From: an uncultured Oribacterium sp.
GTDB taxonomy: Bacteria > Bacillota > Clostridia > Lachnospirales > Lachnospiraceae
NCBI GenBank assembly: GCA_902485915.1
Contig: CABTMH010000159.1
Coordinates: 1 to 5,179 of the forward strand
Direction of reading: 5' to 3'
Length of the DNA: 5,179 nucleotides
In this document: positions 1 through 5,137 of the stretch, piece by piece
Layout of the letters: each line of letters begins with the position of its first letter
Numbering within the stretch: position 1 is the first letter of the stretch
Notes under the pieces: generated by a model
Told to the model about the DNA's origin: nothing
Databases searched by the model: none
Seen by the model: the letters and a program-made list of their open reading frames with translations, nothing else
Translations under genes and position numbers: made by a program

Positions 1-90
1 CCGATGTGCGAACATTGCAAAGTAATCAAGCGCAAGGGTCGCGTTATGGTTATTTGTGACAATCCTAAGCACAAACAACGTCAAGGCTAA
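1..90 (+). CDS. rpmJ: 50S ribosomal protein L36 (3' part; start lies outside the window)
   Basis: This is the C-terminal 29 residues of L36, a small zinc-binding protein of the large ribosomal subunit. The visible protein begins PMCEHCKVIKRKGRVMVICD and ends KHKQRQG. It shows the family's zinc ribbon: Cys3 and Cys6 (CxxC), Cys19 and His24 in visible numbering. L36 is normally 37 to 38 residues, so about eight N-terminal residues (usually MKVRPSVK) are cut off by the window edge. All four zinc ligands are present, so this is the zinc-containing (C+) form. The stop codon lies 22 bases before rpsM, consistent with co-transcription in the alpha operon. Identity is very secure; only the start is unseen. 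Confidence 0.96.
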   Translation, partial: PMCEHCKVIKRKGRVMVICDNPKHKQRQG

Positions 91-96
91 TAATTT

Positions 97-105
97 GAGG
101 AGGTG
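97..105 (+). promoter_or_regulatory. Ribosome binding site of rpsM
   Basis: GAGGAGGTG is a near-perfect Shine-Dalgarno sequence, seven bases before the rpsM ATG. It is the strongest ribosome binding site in the ribosomal part of the window and fixes the rpsM start at 113. Confidence 0.85.
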
Positions 106-112
106 AAAATAA

Positions 113-481
113 ATGGCTCGTATTGCAGGTGTCGATTTACCGAGAGAGAAGCGTATCGAGATTGGTCTGACATACATTTATGGTATCGGTCAGTCCAGCG
201 CTGATAAGATTCTCGCGGCAACAGGCGTTAACCCTGACACACGTGTTAAGGATCTCACTGACGATGAAGTCAAGGAGCTTGCGAACTACATCGCTGAGCA
301 CCAGGTAGTAGAAGGTGACCTCAGAAGATCAACAGCTCTGGACATCAAGAGACTTCAGGAGATCGGCTGCTACCGTGGCATCCGTCACAGAAGAGGCCTT
401 CCGGTTAGAGGTCAGAAGACGAAGACCAATGCCAGAACACGTAAGGGACCGCGTAAGACTGTTGCTAACAAGAAGAAGTAA
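113..481 (+). CDS. rpsM: 30S ribosomal protein S13
   Basis: S13 sits in the head of the small subunit, contacts 16S rRNA and forms intersubunit bridges with the large subunit near the P-site tRNA. The 122-residue product is full length for the family. It begins MARIAGVDLPREKR, followed by the helix-hairpin-helix-like segment GLTYIYGIG (18-26) typical of S13. The signature RGIRHRRGLPVRGQKTKTNA lies at 88-107, and the lysine/arginine-rich tail, which reaches toward tRNA, ends KTVANKKK. The start is fixed by the strong Shine-Dalgarno sequence seven bases upstream. It follows rpmJ by 22 bases but is separated from rpsK by 142 bases, which is wide for this operon. Nothing in the protein looks broken or unusual. 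Confidence 0.98.
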   Translation: MARIAGVDLPREKRIEIGLTYIYGIGQSSADKILAATGVNPDTRVKDLTDDEVKELANYIAEHQVVEGDLRRSTALDIKRLQEIGCYRGIRHRRGLPVRGQKTKTNARTRKGPRKTVANKKK

Positions 482-623
482 TCTGTTAAAGAGTATTCTT
501 CTTTAAGGTAAGAGAAAGTCCAGATCAGAAATGATCACGCTGATGTAGAATCAGAAGTAACTATTGTGATCTTCATGTTTTAAATACAGGAAGACAGAAA
601 AAGGAAAGTAGGTTAGTTTTAAT
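482..623 (+). promoter_or_regulatory. Wide rpsM-rpsK gap with inverted repeats (possible structured mRNA region)
   Basis: This 142-base gap holds no gene. Three inverted repeats are visible. TTAAAGA (486-492) pairs with TCTTTAA (500-506) around a seven-base loop, just after the rpsM stop. GATCAC (533-538) pairs with GTGATC (566-571), and nested inside it CTGAT (540-544) pairs with ATCAG (550-554) around a five-base loop. None is followed by a T-run, so none looks like an intrinsic terminator. I found no convincing -35/-10 pair. The ribosome binding site for rpsK is modest: AAGGAAAG at 601-608 and AGG at 610-612. The hairpins could affect processing, mRNA stability or rpsK translation; this is inference from pairing alone. 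Confidence 0.4.
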
Positions 624-1013
624 ATGGCGTCAGGTAAGAGAATTACAAAGAAGCGCGTAAAGAAAAACGTTGAACGCGGACAGGCACATATTCAGGCATC
701 TTTCAACAACACTATCGTTACACTGACAGATGCTGAAGGAAACGCTCTTTCATGGGCAAGTGCTGGTGGTCTTGGTTTCAAGGGTTCAAGAAAATCTACT
801 CCATATGCAGCTCAGATGGCTGCTGAAACTGCTGTTAAGGCAGCTTTAGTACACGGCTTAAAGTATGTGGATGTAAGTGTTAAGGGACCAGGATCAGGAC
901 GTGAGGCAGCTATTCGTGCACTCCAGGCAAACGGTCTCGAGGTTACTTCCATCAAGGATGTAACACCGGTTCCACACAACGGATGCCGTCCACCAAAGCG
1001 CAGAAGAGTATAA
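624..1013 (+). CDS. rpsK: 30S ribosomal protein S11
   Basis: S11 lies on the platform of the small subunit, contacts 16S rRNA near the 690 region and helps form the mRNA path at the E site. The 129-residue product is full length. The basic N-terminus MASGKRITKKRVKKNVERG is followed by the conserved core HIQASFNNTIVTLTDAEGN (22-40), SWASAGGLGFKGSRKSTP (43-60), and KGPGSGREAAIRALQ (87-101). The C-terminus is the invariant HNGCRPPKRRRV (118-129). The Asn119-Gly120 pair matches the site where E. coli S11 carries an isoaspartate; whether that happens here cannot be seen. The start fits the family's usual N-terminus, though its ribosome binding site is only moderate. Long gaps flank the gene on both sides (142 and 146 bases). 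Confidence 0.98.
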   Translation: MASGKRITKKRVKKNVERGQAHIQASFNNTIVTLTDAEGNALSWASAGGLGFKGSRKSTPYAAQMAAETAVKAALVHGLKYVDVSVKGPGSGREAAIRALQANGLEVTSIKDVTPVPHNGCRPPKRRRV

Positions 1014-1159
1014 TCCTGAGTTTTCTGGATTATCTTGAATGGATTCACCACAGACATAGGCCGCAGTATGTATAAAATAGCGGCAGATCTGTCCGATGAA
1101 GCCCACGGGTGTAAAGGACGTATCACGTAAATTACTTGATATTATAAGGAGAAAGAATT
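1014..1159 (+). promoter_or_regulatory. rpsK-rpsD gap with two-part stem; candidate S4 leader
   Basis: This 146-base gap precedes rpsD. It contains a two-part stem: ACAGA (1050-1054) pairs with TCTGT (1088-1092), and inside it GCCGC (1060-1064) pairs with GCGGC (1080-1084), with a 15-base A/T-rich apical loop and a small internal loop between the two helices. No T-run follows. A good ribosome binding site, AAGGAG at 1146-1151, lies eight bases before the rpsD ATG and is outside the stem. S4 is a known translational autoregulator: it binds the alpha operon mRNA in E. coli and its own rpsD leader in Bacillus subtilis. An S4-binding leader here is plausible but is inference; I do not recognise a specific known motif. 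TGTATAAAAT (1069-1078) resembles a -10 box but lacks a well-placed -35. Confidence 0.4.
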
Positions 1160-1753
1160 ATGGCAGTTGATAAAACTCCCGTACTTAAAAGATGCAGGTC
1201 ACTCGGACTTGACCCTGTATTCTTAGGAATTGATAAGAAGTCAAACAGACAGCTCAGAAACCAGCGTCGTAAGATGTCTGAGTACGGTCTTCAGCTTCGT
1301 GAGAAGCAGAAGGCGAAGTTCATCTACGGCGTACTTGAGAAGCCTTTCCGTAACTACTATGCAAAGGCTAACCAGATGAAGGGCCAGACCGGTACCAACC
1401 TCATGGTTCTTCTCGAGTCTCGTCTGGATAATGTGATCTTCCGTATGGGCCTTGCTCGTACTCGTCGTGAGGCACGTCAGATCGTTGATCACAGACTCAT
1501 CACTGTAAATGGCAAGGTTGTTAACATTCCTTCCTACCTTGTATCCGCTGGCGACGTAGTTGCTGTCAAGGAGTCCAAGAAGTCTCTTCAGAGATTTAAG
1601 GATATCCTCGAGGTTACCAACGGCCGTATGGTTCCGGCATGGATCGATTGCGACCAGGAGAACCTCAAGGCGACTGTAAAGCAGCTTCCTTCCAGAGAGG
1701 AAATCGACGTTCCAGTAAACGAGATGCTTATCGTCGAGTTGTATTCCAAATAA
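1160..1753 (+). CDS. rpsD: 30S ribosomal protein S4, zinc-free form
   Basis: S4 is a primary 16S rRNA binder that nucleates assembly of the small-subunit body and lines the mRNA entry channel. The product has 197 residues, slightly shorter than the usual 200 to 209. The N-terminal region (1-45) lacks the four-cysteine zinc site of C+ S4 proteins: only Cys12 and Cys164 occur, so this is a C-minus form. The conserved core starts at KMSEYGLQLREKQK (38-51) and runs through YGVLEKPFRNYY. The S4 RNA-binding domain spans about 88-150, including SRLDNVIFRMGLARTRREAR and the hairpin HRLITVNGKVVNIPSYLV. The C-terminus EMLIVELYSK is typical. The N-terminal sequence MAVDKTPVLKRCRSLGLDP resembles forms I recall from Lachnospiraceae. 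Placement between rpsK and rpoA is the common non-Bacillus order. The clear Shine-Dalgarno sequence at 1146-1151 supports the start. Confidence 0.97.
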   Translation: MAVDKTPVLKRCRSLGLDPVFLGIDKKSNRQLRNQRRKMSEYGLQLREKQKAKFIYGVLEKPFRNYYAKANQMKGQTGTNLMVLLESRLDNVIFRMGLARTRREARQIVDHRLITVNGKVVNIPSYLVSAGDVVAVKESKKSLQRFKDILEVTNGRMVPAWIDCDQENLKATVKQLPSREEIDVPVNEMLIVELYSK

Positions 1754-1765
1754 TTAGCCTGCAAT

Positions 1766-1773
1766 AAAGGAGG
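1766..1773 (+). promoter_or_regulatory. Ribosome binding site of rpoA
   Basis: AAAGGAGG is an almost consensus Shine-Dalgarno sequence, six bases before the rpoA ATG. It lies in the short 26-base rpsD-rpoA gap, so the two genes are tightly linked and share a transcript. Confidence 0.85.
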
Positions 1774-1779
1774 CATTGC

Positions 1780-2736
1780 ATGTTCGATTTTGAGAAACCA
1801 AACATTGAGATTGTTGAGATTTCAGATGATAAGAAGTACGGCAGATTCGTATGCGAGCCGCTGGAAAGAGGCTACGGTACTACGCTGGGCAATGCGCTGA
1901 AGCGCATCATGCTCTCCGCTCTGACCGGTGCTGCAGTTTCTCAGGTCAAGATTACCGGTGCCGATCGGGATGGCGATGCGATCCCGGGTGTAAAGGAGTC
2001 TCTGACTGAGGTCATCATGAACCTTAAGAGTCTCGAGATTCAGAACACTTCAGCCTCCGATGACGCAATGGTTGTATATCTTTCGCATATGGGTGAGGGC
2101 GTCGTGACGGCGTCCGAAATCCAGCTGGCAGAGGGTCTCGAGATCCTGAATCCGGAGCAGAAGATTGCAACTCTTGACGCCCAGGATGCGAAGCTCGAGA
2201 TGGAAATCACCATCACATCGGGCAGAGGCTATGTCGGTGCAGATCGTAACAGAGCCGCAGAACTTCCGGAAGGAGTTTTCGACGTGGATGCGATCTACAC
2301 ACCAGTAGAGCGTGTAAATATGGCCATCAGCAACACCCGTGTCGGTAACAAGATCGATTACGATAAGCTGACGCTGGATGTATTTACCAGCGGTAAGATG
2401 AGCCCGGATGATGCTGTTTCTGAAGCAGCGAAGATTCTTTCCGAGCATCTGACCCTCTTCATCGATCTGTCTCAGAATACACAGACGACCGAAGTCATGG
2501 TTGAGAAACCGGTCGACGGTAAGGAGCGTATCCTCGAGATGAACATCGATGAGCTGGAGCTTTCCGTTCGCTCATATAACTGTCTCAAGAGAGCCGGTAT
2601 CAACACCGTACAGCAGCTCTGTGCGAAGACACCGGATGATATGATGAAGGTTCGTAACCTGGGCCGTAAGTCACTTGAGGAAGTTCTTGCAAAACTGAAG
2701 GAGTTAAATCTCAGCCTTTCCACTCAGGAGGAGTGA
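1780..2736 (+). CDS. rpoA: DNA-directed RNA polymerase alpha subunit
   Basis: Alpha dimerises to start polymerase assembly (N-terminal domain) and contacts upstream promoter DNA and activators (C-terminal domain). The 318-residue product is full length for Firmicutes. The N-terminal domain covers about 1-230. It includes the dimer-interface segment EPLERGYGTTLGNALKRIML (26-45), whose Arg42 matches the assembly-critical Arg45 of E. coli, the motif SGRGYVGADRN (147-157), and TRVGNKIDYDKLTLDV (186-201). After a linker, the C-terminal domain spans about 250-318, with VRSYNCLKRAGI (263-274) and NLGRKSLEE (293-301). Arg264 and Asn267 correspond to the DNA-contacting Arg265 and Asn268 of E. coli. 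One oddity: the loop normally reading DGVLHEF before IPGV is here GADRDGDAIPGV (60-71), in frame and of similar length. The gene follows rpsD by 26 bases with a strong ribosome binding site. Confidence 0.98.
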   Translation: MFDFEKPNIEIVEISDDKKYGRFVCEPLERGYGTTLGNALKRIMLSALTGAAVSQVKITGADRDGDAIPGVKESLTEVIMNLKSLEIQNTSASDDAMVVYLSHMGEGVVTASEIQLAEGLEILNPEQKIATLDAQDAKLEMEITITSGRGYVGADRNRAAELPEGVFDVDAIYTPVERVNMAISNTRVGNKIDYDKLTLDVFTSGKMSPDDAVSEAAKILSEHLTLFIDLSQNTQTTEVMVEKPVDGKERILEMNIDELELSVRSYNCLKRAGINTVQQLCAKTPDDMMKVRNLGRKSLEEVLAKLKELNLSLSTQEE

Positions 2737-2832
2737 TCCATCTGAGAAGGACTGATTCGTCTGCAGTGAGCTGCAGAAGCTGAGATACATAAAAACCGGT
2801 AAGACCGAAGTGCACGGTGGGGGAAATAGATT
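2737..2832 (+). promoter_or_regulatory. rpoA-rplQ gap with perfect hairpin
   Basis: In this 96-base gap, TCTGCAG (2760-2766) and CTGCAGA (2771-2777) form a seven-base-pair perfect stem around a TGAG loop. No T-run follows, so it is not a standard intrinsic terminator; it could slow decay or mark a processing site (inference). Farther on, ACCG (2804-2807) can pair weakly with CGGT (2815-2818), next to the rplQ ribosome binding region. That region, GGTGGGGGAA at 2816-2825, is a poor match to the Shine-Dalgarno consensus for a highly expressed gene. No promoter is evident. Confidence 0.4.
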
Positions 2833-3369
2833 ATGTCAAATTATAGAAAGTTAGGTAGAGAGTCCAGCCAGAGACAGGCCATGCTTCGCGCACTGACCAC
2901 TTCTCTGATCGCAAACGGCAAGATCGTTACGACCGAGGCTCGTGCTAAGGAAGTTCGTAAGCAGGCTGAGAAGCTGATCGCACTTGCAGTTCGTGAGAAG
3001 GACAACTACGAAGAGGTTACCGTTAAGGCTAAGGTTGCTCGTAAGGACGCCGATGGCAAGCGTGTAAAGGAAGTAGTTGATGGTAAGAAGGTTACCGTTT
3101 ATGACGAGATCGAGAAGACCATCAAGAAGGATAAGCCATCCAGACTTCATGCACGTCGTCAGATGCTTGCTTACCTTTACCCGGTAACTGAGGTTCCTAC
3201 AGCTAAGGCTGGCCAGAAGAAGAACACGAAGAGTGTTGATCTCGCTGCTAAGCTTTTCGACGAGTACGGTGCGAAGTATGCTACCCGTAACGGTGGTTAC
3301 ACACGTATCGTAAAGATCGGTCTCCGTAAGGGTGACGCTGCTATGGAGGTTCTTCTTGAGCTCGTTTAA
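2833..3369 (+). CDS. rplQ: 50S ribosomal protein L17 with lineage-type insertion
   Basis: L17 binds 23S rRNA near the exit-tunnel side of the large subunit. The N-terminal part is canonical: NYRKLGRESSQRQAMLRALT (3-22), with TTEARAKEVRKQAEKLI continuing the core. The core resumes at LHARRQM (105-111), and the C-terminus GGYTRIVKIGLRKGDAAMEV (154-173) then LLELV is typical. At 178 residues it is much longer than the roughly 120 of Bacillus L17. The extra length is mainly a lysine/glutamate/valine-rich block at about 56-103, plus a few residues near 119-132. Reading is open and codon use matches the neighbours, so it is a genuine insertion rather than a frameshift. I recall similar long L17 proteins in Lachnospiraceae. 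It is the last gene of the operon; a strong terminator follows 26 bases after the stop. The ribosome binding site is weak. Confidence 0.96.
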   Translation: MSNYRKLGRESSQRQAMLRALTTSLIANGKIVTTEARAKEVRKQAEKLIALAVREKDNYEEVTVKAKVARKDADGKRVKEVVDGKKVTVYDEIEKTIKKDKPSRLHARRQMLAYLYPVTEVPTAKAGQKKNTKSVDLAAKLFDEYGAKYATRNGGYTRIVKIGLRKGDAAMEVLLELV

Positions 3370-3395
3370 TGCTTAAGAGAATATCAGGCGATATG

Positions 3396-3432
3396 AAAGA
3401 CGAAATCATCTTCGGATGGTTTCGTCTTTTTT
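3396..3432 (+). terminator. Intrinsic terminator of the alpha operon
   Basis: A 15-base-pair stem (3396-3410 with 3415-3429, one G-T wobble) closes on a TTCG tetraloop flanked by C and G, the exceptionally stable cUUCGg type. The downstream arm runs into six Ts (3427-3432). It starts 26 bases after the rplQ stop and should end the ribosomal transcript. The opposite strand lacks a good T-run after the stem, so it appears to be one-directional. Confidence 0.95.
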
Positions 3433-3451
3433 GTACATATCCATGAGAGGG

Positions 3452-3466
3452 CCCTCCGCAGGAGGG
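3452..3466. repeat. Small GC-rich hairpin between operon terminator and next promoter
   Basis: CCCTCC (3452-3457) and GGAGGG (3461-3466) are perfect inverted repeats with a three-base GCA spacer. There is no T-run on either side, so it is not a standard terminator by itself. It could back up the upstream terminator or be a protein site; its role is unknown. Confidence 0.45.
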
Positions 3467-3485
3467 AGAGGCACATGTCATAATT

Positions 3486-3502
3486 TCGTAAACTATTTGC
3501 GA
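3486..3502. promoter_or_regulatory. Imperfect palindrome next to the promoter (possible operator)
   Basis: TCGTAAA (3486-3492) and TTTGCGA (3496-3502) form a 17-base palindrome with one mismatch around a CTA centre. It abuts the proposed -35 box at 3503. The position suits a regulator binding site, but such short palindromes also arise by chance and no known regulator consensus is recognised. Confidence 0.3.
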
Positions 3503-3530
3503 TTGATTGTTGATACAGGTCTAGTATACT
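3503..3530 (+). promoter_or_regulatory. Sigma-A-type promoter of the surface-protein gene
   Basis: TTGATT (3503-3508) fits a -35 box and TATACT (3525-3530) a -10 box, with a 16-base spacer. Transcription would start around 3536-3538, giving a short 5' leader of about 20 bases. The pair lies downstream of the operon terminator, as expected for an independent unit. Confidence 0.65.
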
Positions 3531-3548
3531 TAAGATAGAGAAGAAGCT

Positions 3549-3554
3549 GGGAGG
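3549..3554 (+). promoter_or_regulatory. Ribosome binding site that fixes the start at 3560
   Basis: GGGAGG lies five bases before the ATG at 3560. A second in-frame ATG at 3572, within a repeated ATGAAAAATC, would be 17 bases away, too far. The first ATG is therefore preferred. Confidence 0.75.
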
Positions 3555-3559
3555 TCTGT

Positions 3560-5137
3560 ATGAAAAATCGTATGAAAAATCAGAGAGGGAAGAGCACGAA
3601 GCGATCCTTACGGTATGGCATGATGCTGCTTGCGATGCTTCTGATGATGAGCGTGACCGTCTGGGCGGCCGATCGAAATACCCGTATCAGCACGGTGAAG
3701 ATTACGGTTTCGGACTATCTGCAGGATCTGAGCCTCGAGGGTGGAGACGATGAACTTCCTTCCCTGTCAGAGAGTGATTTCGCTGTCCCGGATACCGATC
3801 AGTACGTCATCGACAGCGCAGAGTGGTATGATACGAACGGCAGCCTCACGGTAGGCGCACAGCCGAAGGTTCTCCTCTACCTTTCAGCTCAGGAGAAGGA
3901 ACGTTCCAACGGCTACAGTACGTTTTACTACTTCAACGGCTCGTATAACAGCTCAAACGTCCGCGTCAGCGGCGGTATCTTCGTATCGGCTCAGACCATC
4001 GGTAATTATGGACTGCGCGTCGTTCTTTCGCTGAAGGGCATCAAGGGCACCTACGGGGAACCGGTCAGCCCACGCTGGAGTACGACCCTCGGCATGGCGA
4101 TCTGGGATCAGCCGACGATGAGCTCCGGCTACTATAAGGTGACACTCTACCGGGATGGCAGTCGTGTCACTACGATCACGACCGATCAGACGAACCTGAA
4201 CCTGTATCCGTATATGACACGGACCGGTGGATACTACTTCGAGGCCAGCAGCATACCGTATGGTACGAATCAGAGCGGCGGACAGGCTTCCCTCGGCATC
4301 CAGTCCGACAGCGTGATCATCACGGAGAGTCAGATCTCTTCAGGTTCCGGCCAGTATCCGAATGGCACGTATATCTTGAATCAGAACCAGAGTATCACAA
4401 ACCTCTACGGCTCCGGCAGCACGAACACAGTGATCAGTACGAACGCTGCGAGCACAGGTGTCGATCTGTATAATTCTGGTACCTCCTATACCGTGTATAA
4501 TGCAAACACCGGGCACACGAGCACCCTCCCGGGAGTCAATCTCGGCACCGGAACTACGACCGGGACGCAAACGCTCGGGACGGGAAACAACACGACCTAT
4601 ACGGTGTACGGCGATACGACGAACGGCAGCACACAGTCACAGGGCACGCTCAGCGGCAGCTGGTATAAGAGCGGTGGCAGCTGGTACTTCCGTACCGTGA
4701 CCGGGCAGAACATGGCGAACACCTGGCTCCTCTGGCAGGATCACTACTATCGCTTCGATGCGAGCGGCCGCATGCTGACTGGCTTCTACACGGATACCAA
4801 CGGTGCCACCTATTACCTCCGGGATTCTGGTGCGATGAAGGTCTCCTGGGCCGTGATCAACGGTGCATGGTACTACTTCAATCCGGCTGAAGGCCCATAT
4901 TACGGTATGATGTTTAAAAACCAGATCGCCAACGTCGGACAGAAGACCTACTACTTCGATCATGACGGCCGCATGCGTACCGGCTGGGTCATCATGAAGG
5001 ACAGCAGCAACCAGGACCAGTATTACTACTTCTATCCGAAGACCTCGGAAAACGACAGCAATTACGGTCACATGGCGAAGAGCACCACCGTCCTCGGCGG
5101 GTACACCATCGCCGCCGACGGCCACTGGGTACACTGA
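3560..5137 (+). CDS. Secreted cell-wall-binding repeat protein of unknown function
   Basis: This 525-residue protein is exported and probably held non-covalently on the cell wall. Residues 1-36 form a signal peptide: a basic start (Lys/Arg-rich to 18), a hydrophobic core (about 20-34) and a likely cut after Val-Trp-Ala36. Residues 37-180 are beta-rich, beginning with TRISTVKITV. Residues 181-256, with SGYYKVTLYRDGSRVTTITT (189-208), look like a fibronectin-III-like or related beta module; this call is tentative. Residues 257-365 are a Ser/Thr/Gly/Asn-rich stalk. Residues 367-525 carry choline/glucan-binding-type repeats (CW_binding family), recognised by WYYF, FDxxGRM and TGW patterns. The protein has no cysteine, no LPXTG sorting motif and no recognisable enzyme domain. 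Its own promoter and the upstream terminator separate it from the ribosomal operon. Its codons look richer in G/C-ending forms than those of rpsM-rpsK. Adhesion, wall architecture or a binding partner for an enzyme are all possible. Confidence 0.85.
   Translation: MKNRMKNQRGKSTKRSLRYGMMLLAMLLMMSVTVWAADRNTRISTVKITVSDYLQDLSLEGGDDELPSLSESDFAVPDTDQYVIDSAEWYDTNGSLTVGAQPKVLLYLSAQEKERSNGYSTFYYFNGSYNSSNVRVSGGIFVSAQTIGNYGLRVVLSLKGIKGTYGEPVSPRWSTTLGMAIWDQPTMSSGYYKVTLYRDGSRVTTITTDQTNLNLYPYMTRTGGYYFEASSIPYGTNQSGGQASLGIQSDSVIITESQISSGSGQYPNGTYILNQNQSITNLYGSGSTNTVISTNAASTGVDLYNSGTSYTVYNANTGHTSTLPGVNLGTGTTTGTQTLGTGNNTTYTVYGDTTNGSTQSQGTLSGSWYKSGGSWYFRTVTGQNMANTWLLWQDHYYRFDASGRMLTGFYTDTNGATYYLRDSGAMKVSWAVINGAWYYFNPAEGPYYGMMFKNQIANVGQKTYYFDHDGRMRTGWVIMKDSSNQDQYYYFYPKTSENDSNYGHMAKSTTVLGGYTIAADGHWVH
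4658..5134 (+). repeat. Array of about six cell-wall-binding repeats plus a short cap (protein level)
   Basis: The C-terminal part of the surface protein is built of degenerate repeats of about 19 to 26 residues. Approximate units are 374-393 (SWYF), 394-415 (HYYRFDASGRMLTGF), 416-434 (TYYLRDSGAMKVSW), 435-460 (AWYYFNPAEG), 461-486 (KTYYFDHDGRMRTGW), 487-512 (QYYYFYPKTSE) and a terminal half-unit 513-525 (GGYTIAADGHWVH). Each has paired aromatics and most end in a Gly-x-Met turn, as in choline- and glucan-binding modules. Units 4 and 6 have enlarged loops. The ligand (choline, other teichoic acid parts or glucan) cannot be told from sequence. Confidence 0.8.

Noticed and set aside
486..506. 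TTAAAGA/TCTTTAA stem after rpsM as a terminator
   Set aside because: The stem is short and A/T-rich with no T-run after it, so it is too weak for intrinsic termination.
1069..1078. TGTATAAAAT as an internal promoter -10 box before rpsD
   Set aside because: No -35 box sits at a suitable distance (the nearest, TTGAAT at 1035-1040, is 30 bases away), and the site falls in the A/T-rich loop of the proposed stem.
2050..2448. 132-residue open frame on the - strand within rpoA
   Set aside because: It lies wholly opposite a well-conserved rpoA segment and has no recognisable protein features.
3067..3150. Frameshift or assembly error as the cause of the long L17
   Set aside because: The frame is open throughout, codon use matches the flanks, and conserved L17 sequence resumes in the same frame at LHARRQ.
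4458..4700. 80-residue + strand open frame in another frame of the surface-protein gene
   Set aside because: It overlaps the stalk and first repeats of the real gene out of frame, and its Arg/Ser/Pro-rich translation looks like a low-complexity shadow.
4637..5134. 165-residue open frame on the - strand opposite the wall-binding repeats
   Set aside because: It is antisense to a repeat array with strongly biased codons, which keeps the reverse frame open. Its Val/Ile/Ala/Glu-rich translation resembles no family, and the + frame has clear domain signatures.
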